Assembly (NCBI RefSeq): GCF_002088975.1
Contig: NZ_NCST01000062.1
Coordinates: forward strand, 1-64,000
From: Henriciella aquimarina
Lineage (GTDB): Bacteria > Pseudomonadota > Alphaproteobacteria > Caulobacterales > Hyphomonadaceae
Direction of reading: 5' to 3'
DNA length: 64,000 bases
A program made the translations under genes and the position numbers. Below the pieces are notes generated by a model. The model ran no database searches. It saw nothing but the letters and a program-made list of their open reading frames with translations, and had not been told where the DNA came from. Positions 41,935 to 51,654 of this stretch are shown piece after piece; position 1 is the first letter of the stretch; every line of letters starts with the position of its first letter.

Positions 41935-42020
41935 CCCCACGGCTTGACCGTGGGGGCCAACTCCATCCGCGCGATCTTGGACAACCGGCAGGAGCTGGGT
42001 GCCACGGCCAAGCCGTGGCA
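41935..42020. repeat. Pair of inverted REP-like hairpins
   Basis: Hairpin 1 is CCCCACGG-CTTGA-CCGTGGGG (41935-41955). Hairpin 2 is TGCCACGG-CCAAG-CCGTGGCA (42000-42020). Read on the opposite strand, hairpin 2 gives CCACGGCTTGGCCGTGG, which matches CCACGGCTTGACCGTGG of hairpin 1 in 16 of 17 bases. They are thus inverted copies of one palindrome separated by 44 bases, as in REPIN-like pairs. The CGGTCAAGCCG core recalls a palindrome common in alphaproteobacterial intergenic DNA. Confidence 0.6.
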
Positions 42021-42050
42021 AGGCGCTCGACTGGGGCTTGGGAGCGGCTT

Positions 42051-42111
42051 TGTCAAAAATAATTGACAGTCAAAAATTTTTGACTATCTGTCGTGTCAGA
42101 TATTTTTGACA
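42051..42111. promoter_or_regulatory. Three tandem operators WGTCA-N8-TGACW at a promoter
   Basis: Three 18-bp dyads occur in 61 bases: TGTCAAAAATAATTGACA (42051-42068), AGTCAAAAATTTTTGACT (42068-42085, perfect 18-bp palindrome) and TGTCAGATATTTTTGACA (42094-42111). TTGACA (42063-42068) inside the first is a consensus -35 promoter element. Binding of a repressor here would block the promoter. The XRE regulator encoded two genes downstream is the obvious candidate. The DNA is AT-rich in a G+C-rich genome. Confidence 0.75.
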
Positions 42112-42128
42112 TGACGGGGCCACAAACA

Positions 42129-42554
42129 ATGTCTTTTCACGAAAAGTCCGCCTGGGTGATGGGCGCGGTGCTGCTGATCGCGGCGGCCTGGTATTTCAGG
42201 ACTGTCGCCGCCGCCTCGGCCGCGCTGGGAGAAGTCGCGCCGCCGCTCCTGCCGCTGGTGGTCGGCTATATCGTCCTCATCATCGTTCTCTCCATCATCG
42301 CCCATATCCTTGTGGCGGTGACGAAGCCGTCGGAAGCCGACGACACGCTGGATGAGCGCGACCGCATCATTGCCAGCCGCGCCGGCTCGTTCGGCGGGGT
42401 GCTGCTCGGGGTCGGCGTGCTGACGGGGCTTGGCGGCTACCTGTTCGATTATGACGGCAACAAGCTCTTCCACATCGCCTTCGGCGCGATGATGGTCGCC
42501 CAGCTCGGGGAGTATGCCGCGAAGATCTGGTATTACCGCCGGGGGGTGGTGTGA
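42129..42554 (+). CDS. DUF2178-like four-helix membrane protein
   Basis: From the ATG at 42129 the product has 141 residues. A GTG at 42093 and an ATG at 42111 are also in frame, but the first would put operator DNA inside the gene. It has four hydrophobic segments (about SAWVMGAVLLIAAAWYF, PLLPLVVGYIVLIIVL, VLLGVGVLTGLGGYLF and HIAFGAMMVAQLGEYAAKI). An acidic cytoplasmic loop contains TLDERDRIIASRAGSF, the DERD-type motif of DUF2178. It is paired with an XRE regulator by a 4-base overlap (GTGA). Such membrane-protein/XRE pairs are widespread, but their role is unknown. Confidence 0.75.
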   Translation: MSFHEKSAWVMGAVLLIAAAWYFRTVAAASAALGEVAPPLLPLVVGYIVLIIVLSIIAHILVAVTKPSEADDTLDERDRIIASRAGSFGGVLLGVGVLTGLGGYLFDYDGNKLFHIAFGAMMVAQLGEYAAKIWYYRRGVV

Positions 42555-42771
42555 GCATGGCCAGGCGCCCGCCCATTACCAATCGCGTGAAGGAGTTGAG
42601 GGAGGCGCATGGCAACATGTCCCAGGCTGCCCTCGGCAAGGAAATCGGGGTGACCCGACAGACCGTCATCGCCATCGAGCAGGGGCGCTATTCGCCCTCG
42701 CTCGAAAGCGCCTTCCGCATCTCGCGGGTTTTCGGCGTCGGCGTGGAAGACGTCTTCGGCTGGGCAGGCGA

Positions 42772-42775
<4 letters not shown>
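42551..42775 (+). CDS. XRE-family HTH regulator
   Basis: The 74-residue (72 from the ATG at 42557) DNA-binding protein is a single Cro/CI-type HTH: NRVKELREAHGNMSQAALGKEIGVTRQTVIAIEQGRYSPSLE, with the recognition helix in RQTVIAIEQG. The GTG at 42551 overlaps the stop of the DUF2178-like gene, so the two are translationally coupled. Regulators of this small family usually bind the promoter of their own pair, and the three dyads at 42051-42111 fit. It has no sensor domain, so any signal probably comes through the membrane protein. Its stop overlaps the permease stop on the other strand by 4 bases. Confidence 0.93.
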
Positions 42776-43983
<1,208 letters not shown>

Positions 43984-44106
43984 GATGCAGGCTCCTCTCA
44001 CTGTCGGCGTGTTAACCCAATGCGGGAGGGGGGTATCTTGTTCCTGACCTGGCTTGCCCCGGTTTTAGTCGCCAGCCCTGTGGAAATCTGCTAAGGGTGG
44101 GGCGCC

Positions 44107-44646
44107 ATGCAACAGGATGTCAGAGCGCTCGTGGACCGGGTCTACACTGCGCGCCGGGACGCAAGCCCCGACGAAGCCCACCTCATGGCCACCGATGCCG
44201 TGGAGCTTGCCCGCGGCCAGAACGATCCGGAGCTTCTCGTCCGGGCGCTGATGGCCAAGGGCCAGTGCTATCGCGATGAAGGCCAGTACGAAAAAGCCGA
44301 GCGACTGTACATCGAAGCGGCCAATCTCTGCCGCCGGGAAGAGGCAGTGCCCTCGCTTGTCACCGCGCATGTCATCCGCCATCTCGGCGATGTCACCGCC
44401 GAGCTTGGCCGCGTCGGCCTCGCCAAGACCCATTATGAGGAAGCTCTCGACCTCTATCGCGAGATCGAGGACATTCCGCCCGGCACGCTCGCCAATGGCA
44501 TCCGCCCGCTCGCCCGCCTGCTGGACGCGCAGGACGAACATGCCGAGGCGGTCGACTACTGGCGTGAAGCCCGCGACCTCTATGAGGTCGCGCACCACAT
44601 GGCCGGTGTCGAGGAATGCACGCGCCGCCTGAACGGGGCCGGTTAG
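44107..44646 (+). CDS. Cytoplasmic tetratricopeptide-repeat protein
   Basis: The 179-residue protein has no export signal and is composed of TPR hairpins (about 30-170): LVRALMAKGQCYRDEGQYEKAERLYIEA, HVIRHLGDVTAELGRVGLAKTHYEEAL, and NGIRPLARLLDAQDEHAEAVDYWREA. Such proteins serve as protein-binding scaffolds, and the partners here are unknown. It starts 105 bases upstream of nothing else on its strand and converges on a small membrane-protein gene. Confidence 0.8.
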   Translation: MQQDVRALVDRVYTARRDASPDEAHLMATDAVELARGQNDPELLVRALMAKGQCYRDEGQYEKAERLYIEAANLCRREEAVPSLVTAHVIRHLGDVTAELGRVGLAKTHYEEALDLYREIEDIPPGTLANGIRPLARLLDAQDEHAEAVDYWREARDLYEVAHHMAGVEECTRRLNGAG

Positions 44647-44653
44647 GCCCCTG

Positions 44654-44992
44654 CTAGATCAGGGCCCAGATCACGAGATAGAGGATGAAGAGAAGCAGGC
44701 CGCTCAACAGGGCGCAGCCGATGATCGGCGCGATCCTGCGGTCTCTGTCGTGGCCGGTGTGAAAGAATTCCGACAGCGACAGCACCGGGCGTCCGCCGCC
44801 GATCCAGATATTGAAGGTGGCCAGCGCAAACAGCGTCGTGAAAAGCCAGGCGAGGAACTGGCCGGTCTCCGCCGCGATGATCGTGATCAGCAGCGTCATC
44901 AGAAGAAGCGGCAGCGCCCAATGGCGTGCCGACGGGTTCAGCCGTGGCTTATCTTCATGACCTGTCGTCGTCTGGGGCTCGTCCGCCATCAT
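44654..44992 (-). CDS. Small membrane protein, two to three segments
   Basis: A 112-residue protein with a charged N-terminal tail and hydrophobic segments at about 25-60 (probably two closely spaced spans) and 88-110. No known motif is recognised. It may start at either of two adjacent ATG codons (44992 or 44989). It sits tail-to-tail with the TPR gene and lies 57 bases from the DUF5916 gene. Confidence 0.6.
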   Translation of the reverse strand: MMADEPQTTTGHEDKPRLNPSARHWALPLLLMTLLITIIAAETGQFLAWLFTTLFALATFNIWIGGGRPVLSLSEFFHTGHDRDRRIAPIIGCALLSGLLLFILYLVIWALI

Positions 44993-45049
44993 GGCGCAGA
45001 CGCAGCAATGATCGTGCCATTGCAGGCGGTTAGGCCGTTTCTGCCCCCC

Positions 45050-47269
45050 TTAGAACCGGAACGTGTTCCCCAGCCGGATGATCGCGCTTGTCTGGATCGA
45101 GCGGAAACTGTTGCGGAAATCGTCATCTTCGATGATCGCACCATGACCGAGCGCCAGGAAGAGTTCGGTCTCGGGCCGGGCCTCCCAGTTCAGCCGGGTG
45201 AAGAAGGAGAGGCTATGGGAGATGTTGTCATACTGGGTCTGTGACGAGATCGAGAGGTTTGGTGTCAGGTTGAACACCGTATTGATCGAACTGATCTGCA
45301 CGTCGACCTCGCCAGCCGGAACGGAAATCTCCTCGACCGAATAAGACGCCCTGAGGTCGATCCGGGCGTTTGGCCGGAAGAGGAAGTCGCCTGAAAACAG
45401 GGTCGACTCGCCACCATAGAAATCCTGATGGCTGACCTCCAAAGTCGTGCCATAGGGCCGCGTGAAGGACGACTGGAAGCGCAGCGTGATGCCGTCATTC
45501 CCATAGCTTCCTTCCGGCACAACCAGCCCGCCCGGCAGGGTGAAGGGCGTGCGGATGACCTGCTCTTCGTCCGACAGGGTGAGGGTGATGTCGTCTGTCC
45601 AGCGCGTCTGGATACCGCCCACAAAGTCGTTGCGGCGGGTTTCCATGCGCCCGTCGAGATCGGTGATGTATTCGTGGCGCGTGCCGAACTGCCACCAGCG
45701 CATCCAGTCCGGGCCCTGCCTCAGCCGCCGGTTGATGGCCGCTGAGTAGGTGCGTGTACCCGCCCGATTCACGAAGCCGAGGGCCGGGGCGAAATCGTCG
45801 CCGATCTGGCGGAACTCGATGCCGCCGCCGAGGGCATCGCCCTGATAGTCTGTCCTGAAACCGAAGGAGTCGTCGTCACCCTGCGTCGAGGAGGATGAAC
45901 GCAGATAGTAGACATCGGTCTGCATGCGGCTGCCACCGAGAAAGGAGGGCGTCTGGAAGAGGTAGTCGACCCCCACCACGGTGTTGTCGGTGCGCCCCGT
46001 CGGGTCGCCATGGGTGGCGATCATGCCGACACGGTGCTGGCGGCCGAGATCCGTCGCGATGCGGGCGACCGAGAGGTTCTGCGAGTCGATGCCGAGCGCC
46101 TCGCCCGTCTGGGCGGTCAACGCGCCGATCTCGAAGCCGCCGGCCTCGCCGCTGAGCTTCAGCCCGCCGCGGATCTTCACCGACTGCCCGTTCACGATCC
46201 CGATGCGCCGCGAGAAGAAGGGCTGGCCGTTCGGCACATTGGACGTCGCGCGGATCGATTGCGACCCGTTGGTAAAGGTCTGCCCGCCAAACTCGAAGAA
46301 GGCCGCATCCTGCAGGAAGAAGTCGCGCGTCTCCGGGAAGAAGAGCGAGAACCGGCCGGTATTGATCTGGCGGGCATCGAGCGGGGTGTCGGAGAAATCG
46401 GTGTTGAGTGTCAGCAGGCCGGTCATGCTCGGCGTGATCTTGTAGGCAATGTTGGCGCTTGGCTCGAGGCGGACATCGTCATCGCGGGGGCTGGTCCAGT
46501 CGCGATTGGCGTTGAGGCCTGCCTGCACCTGCACGTCGAGCCCGATCCCGCGATTGATATCGGTGATGCCTTCAAGGCGGCCGGCCCGCGAGAAGCCGAA
46601 CTTGCTGACCGACTGGTCGATGGCCGCCCAGCGGATTTCCTGGCTCTTGTGAGACCGCTCGCGCGTGACCATCAGGCCCCAGCCATCCCCGCCGGGGTCG
46701 AAGCTCAGCGACCGGAAGGGGATGACCAGTTCGGCGCTCCAGCCATCCTCGAGGATTTGTCCTGCGGAATCCCAGATCGTGTCCCATTCATCGACGGGGC
46801 CGCGATTGGCCTGGACAAGGCGTTCCGCCCGGGCGCCCAGCGCATTCACGTCAAATCCGAAGCCACTGATCCCGGTGTCGAACGGGTCGATATAGAAGCG
46901 CAGCATGTCGTCGCGCCAGACTTCGCCATCGCGTTCGAGGATGGTGGCGAAGATGTCGTCGATCTCATCGTCGAAGGCGTAGACGGCGACATAGAGATTG
47001 TCCTCGTCATAGGCGAGGTAGACGCGGGTTTTGACGTCGGGCGCGGTGATTTCGGGTTCGACCTGGTAGAATTCGGTCAGGACAGCCGCCTTGTCCCAGG
47101 CGGCGTCGTCCAGCTTGCCGTCGATGACGGGCGCTTCCGAGCGCTCGATGCGAACCGGTGAAACACTCGGTGTATAGGTCTGGAAATCCCGCTCCTGCGG
47201 CTCATCCTGCGCCGCCACCGGCCAGACGCACATCAGGCTCAATACAATGTATGCCGCAACTCTGAACAC
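45050..47269 (-). CDS. DUF5916 outer-membrane protein with CBM9-like N-terminal domain
   Basis: The 739-residue exported protein starts with a GTG (47269) preceded by a G-rich site and a signal peptide (cleavage near VAA-QD). A CBM9-like domain comes first (about 35-225): ERSEAPVIDGKLDDAAWDKA and DEDNLYVAVYAFDDE. DUF5916 follows, a beta-barrel with alternating aromatic strands and the C-terminal phenylalanine (SAIIRLGNTFRF) expected for BAM-assembled outer-membrane proteins. Carbohydrate or glycan binding at the surface is an inference from the CBM9 module. It is not part of a recognisable utilisation cluster. Confidence 0.88.
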   Translation of the reverse strand: MFRVAAYIVLSLMCVWPVAAQDEPQERDFQTYTPSVSPVRIERSEAPVIDGKLDDAAWDKAAVLTEFYQVEPEITAPDVKTRVYLAYDEDNLYVAVYAFDDEIDDIFATILERDGEVWRDDMLRFYIDPFDTGISGFGFDVNALGARAERLVQANRGPVDEWDTIWDSAGQILEDGWSAELVIPFRSLSFDPGGDGWGLMVTRERSHKSQEIRWAAIDQSVSKFGFSRAGRLEGITDINRGIGLDVQVQAGLNANRDWTSPRDDDVRLEPSANIAYKITPSMTGLLTLNTDFSDTPLDARQINTGRFSLFFPETRDFFLQDAAFFEFGGQTFTNGSQSIRATSNVPNGQPFFSRRIGIVNGQSVKIRGGLKLSGEAGGFEIGALTAQTGEALGIDSQNLSVARIATDLGRQHRVGMIATHGDPTGRTDNTVVGVDYLFQTPSFLGGSRMQTDVYYLRSSSSTQGDDDSFGFRTDYQGDALGGGIEFRQIGDDFAPALGFVNRAGTRTYSAAINRRLRQGPDWMRWWQFGTRHEYITDLDGRMETRRNDFVGGIQTRWTDDITLTLSDEEQVIRTPFTLPGGLVVPEGSYGNDGITLRFQSSFTRPYGTTLEVSHQDFYGGESTLFSGDFLFRPNARIDLRASYSVEEISVPAGEVDVQISSINTVFNLTPNLSISSQTQYDNISHSLSFFTRLNWEARPETELFLALGHGAIIEDDDFRNSFRSIQTSAIIRLGNTFRF

Positions 47270-47424
47270 GGTCCCCCCCTGCGGGCGCAGGCAGGCCCGT
47301 CATCTATCGCTTGTGGAGGGGAACCTACAGAAAGCCGGTCGCCGGGCTACGAAGCCCGCCCATGAGGTCGGACCCCGTTGAAAGAGTGATACCGGTTTGA
47401 GCGCTCGTTATTTCAAAATCGATG

Positions 47425-47449
47425 CAATTGCTCATTTTCTGAGCAATTG
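47425..47449 (-). terminator. Hairpin downstream of ttcA
   Basis: CAATTGCTCA-TTTTC-TGAGCAATTG is a perfect 10-bp inverted repeat 12 bases beyond the ttcA stop (minus strand), followed on that strand by CATCGATTTTG. It may terminate ttcA. It also lies upstream of the DUF5916 gene, where an operator role is possible. Confidence 0.5.
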
Positions 47450-47461
47450 GCCGACGCCGAA

Positions 47462-48340
47462 TCAGAACGGCACGTTCGGATCGTCCTCGCCCTCGCCGCC
47501 CAGCGCGAGGCCGAGGAAGTCGAAGACGCGGTCGTCATGCAGGTGGCTCGGCCGCACCGTTGTCAGGGCGCGCGCCATGACCTGCCGCACGCCGGGCTTC
47601 TTCGTCTCCCACTCGTCCAGCATGGCCTTCATCGCCTGACGCTGCAGCCCGTCCTGAGAGCCGCAGAGATTGCAGGGGATGATCGGGAACGCCATCGCCT
47701 CGGCGAACTTGGCGAGATCGTCTTCCGCACACCCGATCAGCGGGCGCAGCACGAACAGGTCGCCGGCATCATTGAGCAGCTTTGGTGGCATCGCGGCCAG
47801 CCGCCCGCCATGCACGAGGTTCATCATGAAGGTTTCCAGCGCATCGTCGCGGTGGTGGCCGAGCACGATCGCCTCGCAGCCTTCCTCGCGCGCGACGCGG
47901 TAGAGAATGCCGCGGCGCAGGCGAGAGCACATGGAGCAGAAGGTCCGGTTCTCGGGCACCTTCTCGGTGACGATGGAATAGGTGTCCTCGGTCTCGATGC
48001 GGTATTTCACGCCTACCTTGTCGAGCCATTCCGGCAGGACATGTTTGGGAAAGCCCGGCTGGCCCTGATCGAGGTTGCAGGCGATGAGGTCGACGGGCAG
48101 GGCGCCCTGCCATTTCAGGTCGATCAGCGCGGCGAGCAGGCCATAGCTGTCCTTGCCGCCCGACAGGCAGACCAGCCATTTCGGCGGCGGGCCGGTGCGT
48201 GTGCGGTCGACCATGCCATACTGGTCCACCGTCTGCAGTGCACTTCGCACGATGCGCTTGCGCAGCTTCTTGAAGGAGACGCTCTTCGGCACGTCTGCAA
48301 AGAGCGGCGGGACCATGCCCGTCATCATGTCGTCAGCCAT
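47462..48340 (-). CDS. ttcA: tRNA 2-thiocytidine(32) synthetase
   Basis: The 292-residue PP-loop ATPase installs 2-thiocytidine at position 32 of some tRNAs and holds an iron-sulfur cluster. Motifs are the PP-loop [10 protein letters not shown] (SGGKDS 60-65), CSMC (C135, C138), CNLC (C223, C226) and [11 protein letters not shown]. The order and spacing match TtcA. It lies upstream of the DUF5916 gene on the same strand; a perfect 10-bp hairpin separates them. Confidence 0.95.
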   Translation of the reverse strand: MADDMMTGMVPPLFADVPKSVSFKKLRKRIVRSALQTVDQYGMVDRTRTGPPPKWLVCLSGGKDSYGLLAALIDLKWQGALPVDLIACNLDQGQPGFPKHVLPEWLDKVGVKYRIETEDTYSIVTEKVPENRTFCSMCSRLRRGILYRVAREEGCEAIVLGHHRDDALETFMMNLVHGGRLAAMPPKLLNDAGDLFVLRPLIGCAEDDLAKFAEAMAFPIIPCNLCGSQDGLQRQAMKAMLDEWETKKPGVRQVMARALTTVRPSHLHDDRVFDFLGLALGGEGEDDPNVPF

Positions 48341-48492
48341 GAACGCCTTCTGCCATGCCTTGCCCCTTGGACGCCAGAGGGGGCGGCATCAGCCAGGCCG
48401 GGTGGAGCGGCCCCGTTGTTCGCCCCCTGAACGGGGCCACTCTTTCCCCGCGGCGTCCCCCGCAGAGCCTTTTGCCCAGCCTGTCGGACCGA

Positions 48493-48840
48493 CTACTCGC
48501 CGTGCAGGGGCTCGTCATTGCAGGACGGTTTTCCCCAGAGCAGCATGTGCGATCCGGATTCCTGAAGTTTCCATACGGCGCCGCCCATAGCCGGCGACAG
48601 GTCTGTCAGAGGCATGTCGCTCGCGCCTTTGTCGGCGCGGCTGGTCAACAAGCGCTCCCGGCCGTCGCAGGGAACATCCGCCGGCAGCAGCGCCACACCG
48701 AACCGGTCGAGCTTGCCGTGCATTTCGAGAATGGCCCGGATGGCGACGAGGCAGTCGGCATCGCTTTCGCCAAGAGGCTCGACGCCGCTGACCGCCTCCA
48801 GGGCTGCCAGCCGGACGGGCAAAACACGAACACTAGGCAT
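48493..48840 (-). CDS. Small protein of unknown function
   Basis: The 115-residue protein starts at the ATG at 48840, which has GGGGAG 10 bases upstream; the longer reading frame to 48954 has no such signal. The middle (about AIRAILEMHGKLDRFGVALLPADVP) is probably helical, and RERLLTSRADKGASDMPLTDLS then contains acidic and serine-rich segments. I do not recognise it. It diverges from the HTH/TM gene at 48975 with 134 bases between the starts, so the two probably share a promoter region. Confidence 0.5.
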   Translation of the reverse strand: MPSVRVLPVRLAALEAVSGVEPLGESDADCLVAIRAILEMHGKLDRFGVALLPADVPCDGRERLLTSRADKGASDMPLTDLSPAMGGAVWKLQESGSHMLLWGKPSCNDEPLHGE

Positions 48841-48974
48841 CGGAACTGAACTCCCCCACGAATTCATTGACAGAGGAGACGATTTTTTTGTGTGTTTAGA
48901 TTGTGCGCAAGTGAAACTGTTGCAGTGTTCCCGAAGTGTAGGGACGTAGGGCACTGGTATAGAACGGAAATTTT

Positions 48975-49823
48975 TTGTCTCGATCGCGTGTAAAATCGTT
49001 TTACGCGGATCCGCCCGAGGCGGACTCCCTGAGGGATTTGCTGCACTATTATTTTCAGTCCGGCATTGGACGGCCTGTCACGGGGGAAGAGGGCGCCGCC
49101 CCGTGGACGGACGACCAGCTTGCGACCGCCCTGGCCGGGATCGACATTGCGGTCGACCGGCGCTCGATCCAGAGCTGGCTCAGTGGCAGCTCGATCCCGA
49201 AAGTGCAGAATCTGAAAGGTCTGGCGACGCTCGCCTCATCGAACCGCTTCGAGCGCGAACGCTGGTCTGCGGCCTTCATCCGATTGAGGCGTAAGGCGCT
49301 GGATGAGCGGCGAGACCAGCGGGCGCGAAGCCAGGCTGCCGAAACCCCGTCGGCTGCGCCCCGGCCTACCGAGCGCAAGAAGCGTCTGACGCGCCCTGCG
49401 GCCACCCTGGCCGCCCTCACGCTCGTTGGCGGAATGGCCTATGCGCTTGTCGAGACGTTTGGGCCTGAGCCGCCTGTCGCGACGAACATCCGTTTCTGCG
49501 ACGAGGCGAACTTCTCGAAAGAGACCAAGCAGTGCCTGAGGGAGGTGACAGCCTTCCCCGACGGCCTGCACACGCTGATGATCACCTTTGACCTGCCGGG
49601 CGTGGAGAGAGGCGAGACCTTCATACGTAAATGGTACAGGAACGGGCGCCTGATCCACGAGAAGAGCAGTTTCAACGACGAGGCCTGGCCGGGCTACACT
49701 TTCTGGCACTGGCCCGAAGGCTTCGACACCGGCGAGTATGCCTTGCAGATCGTCTCCGATGGCCGGACCGTGAGCCGGACTTTCCATGTCGGCGAAGGCG
49801 ACGGCCGGCTGCGATATCGCTGA
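48975..49823 (+). CDS. HTH-like protein anchored in the membrane with extracytoplasmic domain
   Basis: The 282-residue protein has three parts. Residues 45-90 form an HTH-like region (WTDDQLATALAGIDIAVDRRSIQSWLSGSSIP). After a basic linker there is one membrane segment at about 141-159. The outer domain (about 165-280) has two cysteines and ends with Ig-like sequence such as GEYALQIVSDGRTVSRTFHVG. The start must be TTG (48975), since the frame is closed at 48960 and no ATG follows. One-component membrane regulators (CadC-type) share the layout, but the family is not certain. It is divergent from an unknown small gene. Confidence 0.65.
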   Translation: MSRSRVKSFYADPPEADSLRDLLHYYFQSGIGRPVTGEEGAAPWTDDQLATALAGIDIAVDRRSIQSWLSGSSIPKVQNLKGLATLASSNRFERERWSAAFIRLRRKALDERRDQRARSQAAETPSAAPRPTERKKRLTRPAATLAALTLVGGMAYALVETFGPEPPVATNIRFCDEANFSKETKQCLREVTAFPDGLHTLMITFDLPGVERGETFIRKWYRNGRLIHEKSSFNDEAWPGYTFWHWPEGFDTGEYALQIVSDGRTVSRTFHVGEGDGRLRYR

Positions 49824-49844
49824 AGGCCGCAGAGCCGGGCCGGC

Positions 49845-51563
49845 CTACTGATACTCGACCACGATCTCGATGCGGCGATTGAGCGGTTCGTCGGTCTCGT
49901 CCCCGGTGTCGACGGCCAGCTCGCTCTCGCCAAAGGCATTGGTGAAGATCATGTCCGGATCGACGCCCTGGGCCACCAGCCAGTCGCTCAGCTGACGCGC
50001 CCAGCGTTCGGTCCGGGTAATGTTGGCCGGTTCGGAGCCGACGGTGTCGGTAAAGGTACGGATCGTGATGGAGGCGACATCGCCAGCCTCGAGCGCGGCC
50101 ATGAGTTCTCCGGCAAGCGCGTCCGGATCGAAGGCGTCACGGTCTTCGACATAGTAAACAATCTCGGTTGGTGCCGGGCTCATGGGCGGGGCGTCTTCCA
50201 TGGCTTCCGGGGGCGGCGGAGGCGGTGCCGGGGCATAGCTCGGCTCGAAGCGGCCTTCATCCGGTGCCTGGCTGACATCGGTGAGCGGGAAGGCGTCCCG
50301 GAAGAGCGAGCATTCCTCATAGCCCGGCTCGACGGCCGCGCTGACGCGGTAATACTCGTCGCCGTCGGGGGCTCCGCCGTAGCGCATCTGCTCCAGCGCG
50401 CGCTGTTCGGGATTGGCTTCGGCCATGGCGCACAGCATGTCACCGAGGATGAAGGGATTGTTCGAATAATAACCATGGCCGAGACCGAACAGCTCTGTCG
50501 CCACGCCGGTCGCATCGACGGTCTCGTAGAACTCGTCGCGGCGGATATAGGGCCGGTTCAAGTCGGTATCGCCGAGGCGGAGGCTGTTCTTGTTGACCAG
50601 TTCGGAAGCCTGCAGCGCGCGGTCGGCGTCCGAGGTATAGATCGTCACATTGGCCTTCAGATTGTCGAGTACGCCTGTGACGCCGTCGAAGATGTCCCGG
50701 TCGACATCGGCGGCAACCAGCACGATGCGGAATTCGATATCGCTCTCGCCATGGCGCTCCAGATAGTCGGCGGCATAGTCTTCCAGTGCCTGTGTCAGGA
50801 GGCGGTTGCCCATGGAGTGGGCGACAATGTTGATGCGGTCGATATCGGAATTGTCGATGATCAGGTCGAGGAAGTCCTCCAGATAGGGCGCGGCGGCGAG
50901 CGAGCTGTCCTGGTCGCCGCGATAGTCAGCCAGCGAAAGCTTGCCCGCCGACGGCCAGCTGAACAGCACCGGCACGCCAACATCGAAGACCGCACGCCGC
51001 GACAGGTCGACCGAGAGCTGGGCCGAGCGGATGAGGGCGTCTTCGAAGCCGGTATTGAAGCCGTGCACGAAGAGCAGGACCGACCAGGAATCCTGGTCGA
51101 TCAGCGCATCGTCCAGCTCGGTCAGGAAACGTTCGCGGCCCGCCTTCGTGATGCGGGTCAGGAAGACATATTTGACGAGTTCGTCGTCCTCGTCCGGCGC
51201 CGGGCCCTTGAGCATCGGGGTTTCGCCGCGCTCGCGCGTGCCGCCTTCCTCGACAAGCTTCGGCAGCCAGACATCGGCGCGTCCGACATGCAGGTGGCCG
51301 CCATCGCGCGCGACGACATCTTTTGTGTCGACCTCGCCGTCGGGGGCGGGGGCGTTGCCATCGAGGAGGACGTCGCGATTGGTGCCGTAGAAGACGCGCA
51401 CGCAGTCGACAGCCTCGGCGGTGGCGTCGTTGAGAAGGACGGTGCAATCCTGGCCGAAATCGGGGTGGTGACGCGTCGTCTCCGGCTGCACCAGGACGAC
51501 AACCGTGCCGACAATCGCCCCGATCAGGACAACCGTCAGAAACGACACCAGTGCTGTGCGCAT
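49845..51563 (-). CDS. Alpha/beta hydrolase (DUF900-like) fused to an OmpA-like domain
   Basis: A 572-residue protein with an N-terminal signal anchor (about 5-26). An alpha/beta hydrolase follows, with RVFYGTNRD (56-64), SVLLFVHGFNTGFEDA (161-176) and the nucleophile in NIVAHSMGNRLL (S250). A Pro-rich linker (about 415-440) leads to a C-terminal OmpA-like domain (about 465-572) with TIRTFTDTVGSEPANI and EPLNRRIEIVVEY. The OmpA part normally binds peptidoglycan and the hydrolase is DUF900-like, so the fusion suggests a wall-tethered esterase or lipase. The two domain identities are pattern-based. Confidence 0.82.
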   Translation of the reverse strand: MRTALVSFLTVVLIGAIVGTVVVLVQPETTRHHPDFGQDCTVLLNDATAEAVDCVRVFYGTNRDVLLDGNAPAPDGEVDTKDVVARDGGHLHVGRADVWLPKLVEEGGTRERGETPMLKGPAPDEDDELVKYVFLTRITKAGRERFLTELDDALIDQDSWSVLLFVHGFNTGFEDALIRSAQLSVDLSRRAVFDVGVPVLFSWPSAGKLSLADYRGDQDSSLAAAPYLEDFLDLIIDNSDIDRINIVAHSMGNRLLTQALEDYAADYLERHGESDIEFRIVLVAADVDRDIFDGVTGVLDNLKANVTIYTSDADRALQASELVNKNSLRLGDTDLNRPYIRRDEFYETVDATGVATELFGLGHGYYSNNPFILGDMLCAMAEANPEQRALEQMRYGGAPDGDEYYRVSAAVEPGYEECSLFRDAFPLTDVSQAPDEGRFEPSYAPAPPPPPPEAMEDAPPMSPAPTEIVYYVEDRDAFDPDALAGELMAALEAGDVASITIRTFTDTVGSEPANITRTERWARQLSDWLVAQGVDPDMIFTNAFGESELAVDTGDETDEPLNRRIEIVVEYQ

Positions 51564-51654
51564 GTCCCCATATCCCCCGCAACCGGACCCTTCCGGCTAT
51601 GGAGCATAGCGCCGTGACGCGCACAAGTCAGCGCTCAGGCGCTGGCGCGAGGGA

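Noticed and set aside
48985-49008. Palindrome GTAAAA-TCG-TTTTAC
   Set aside because: It lies within the first codons of the HTH/TM gene and may be a chance of coding; it was not called an operator, though autoregulation is not excluded.
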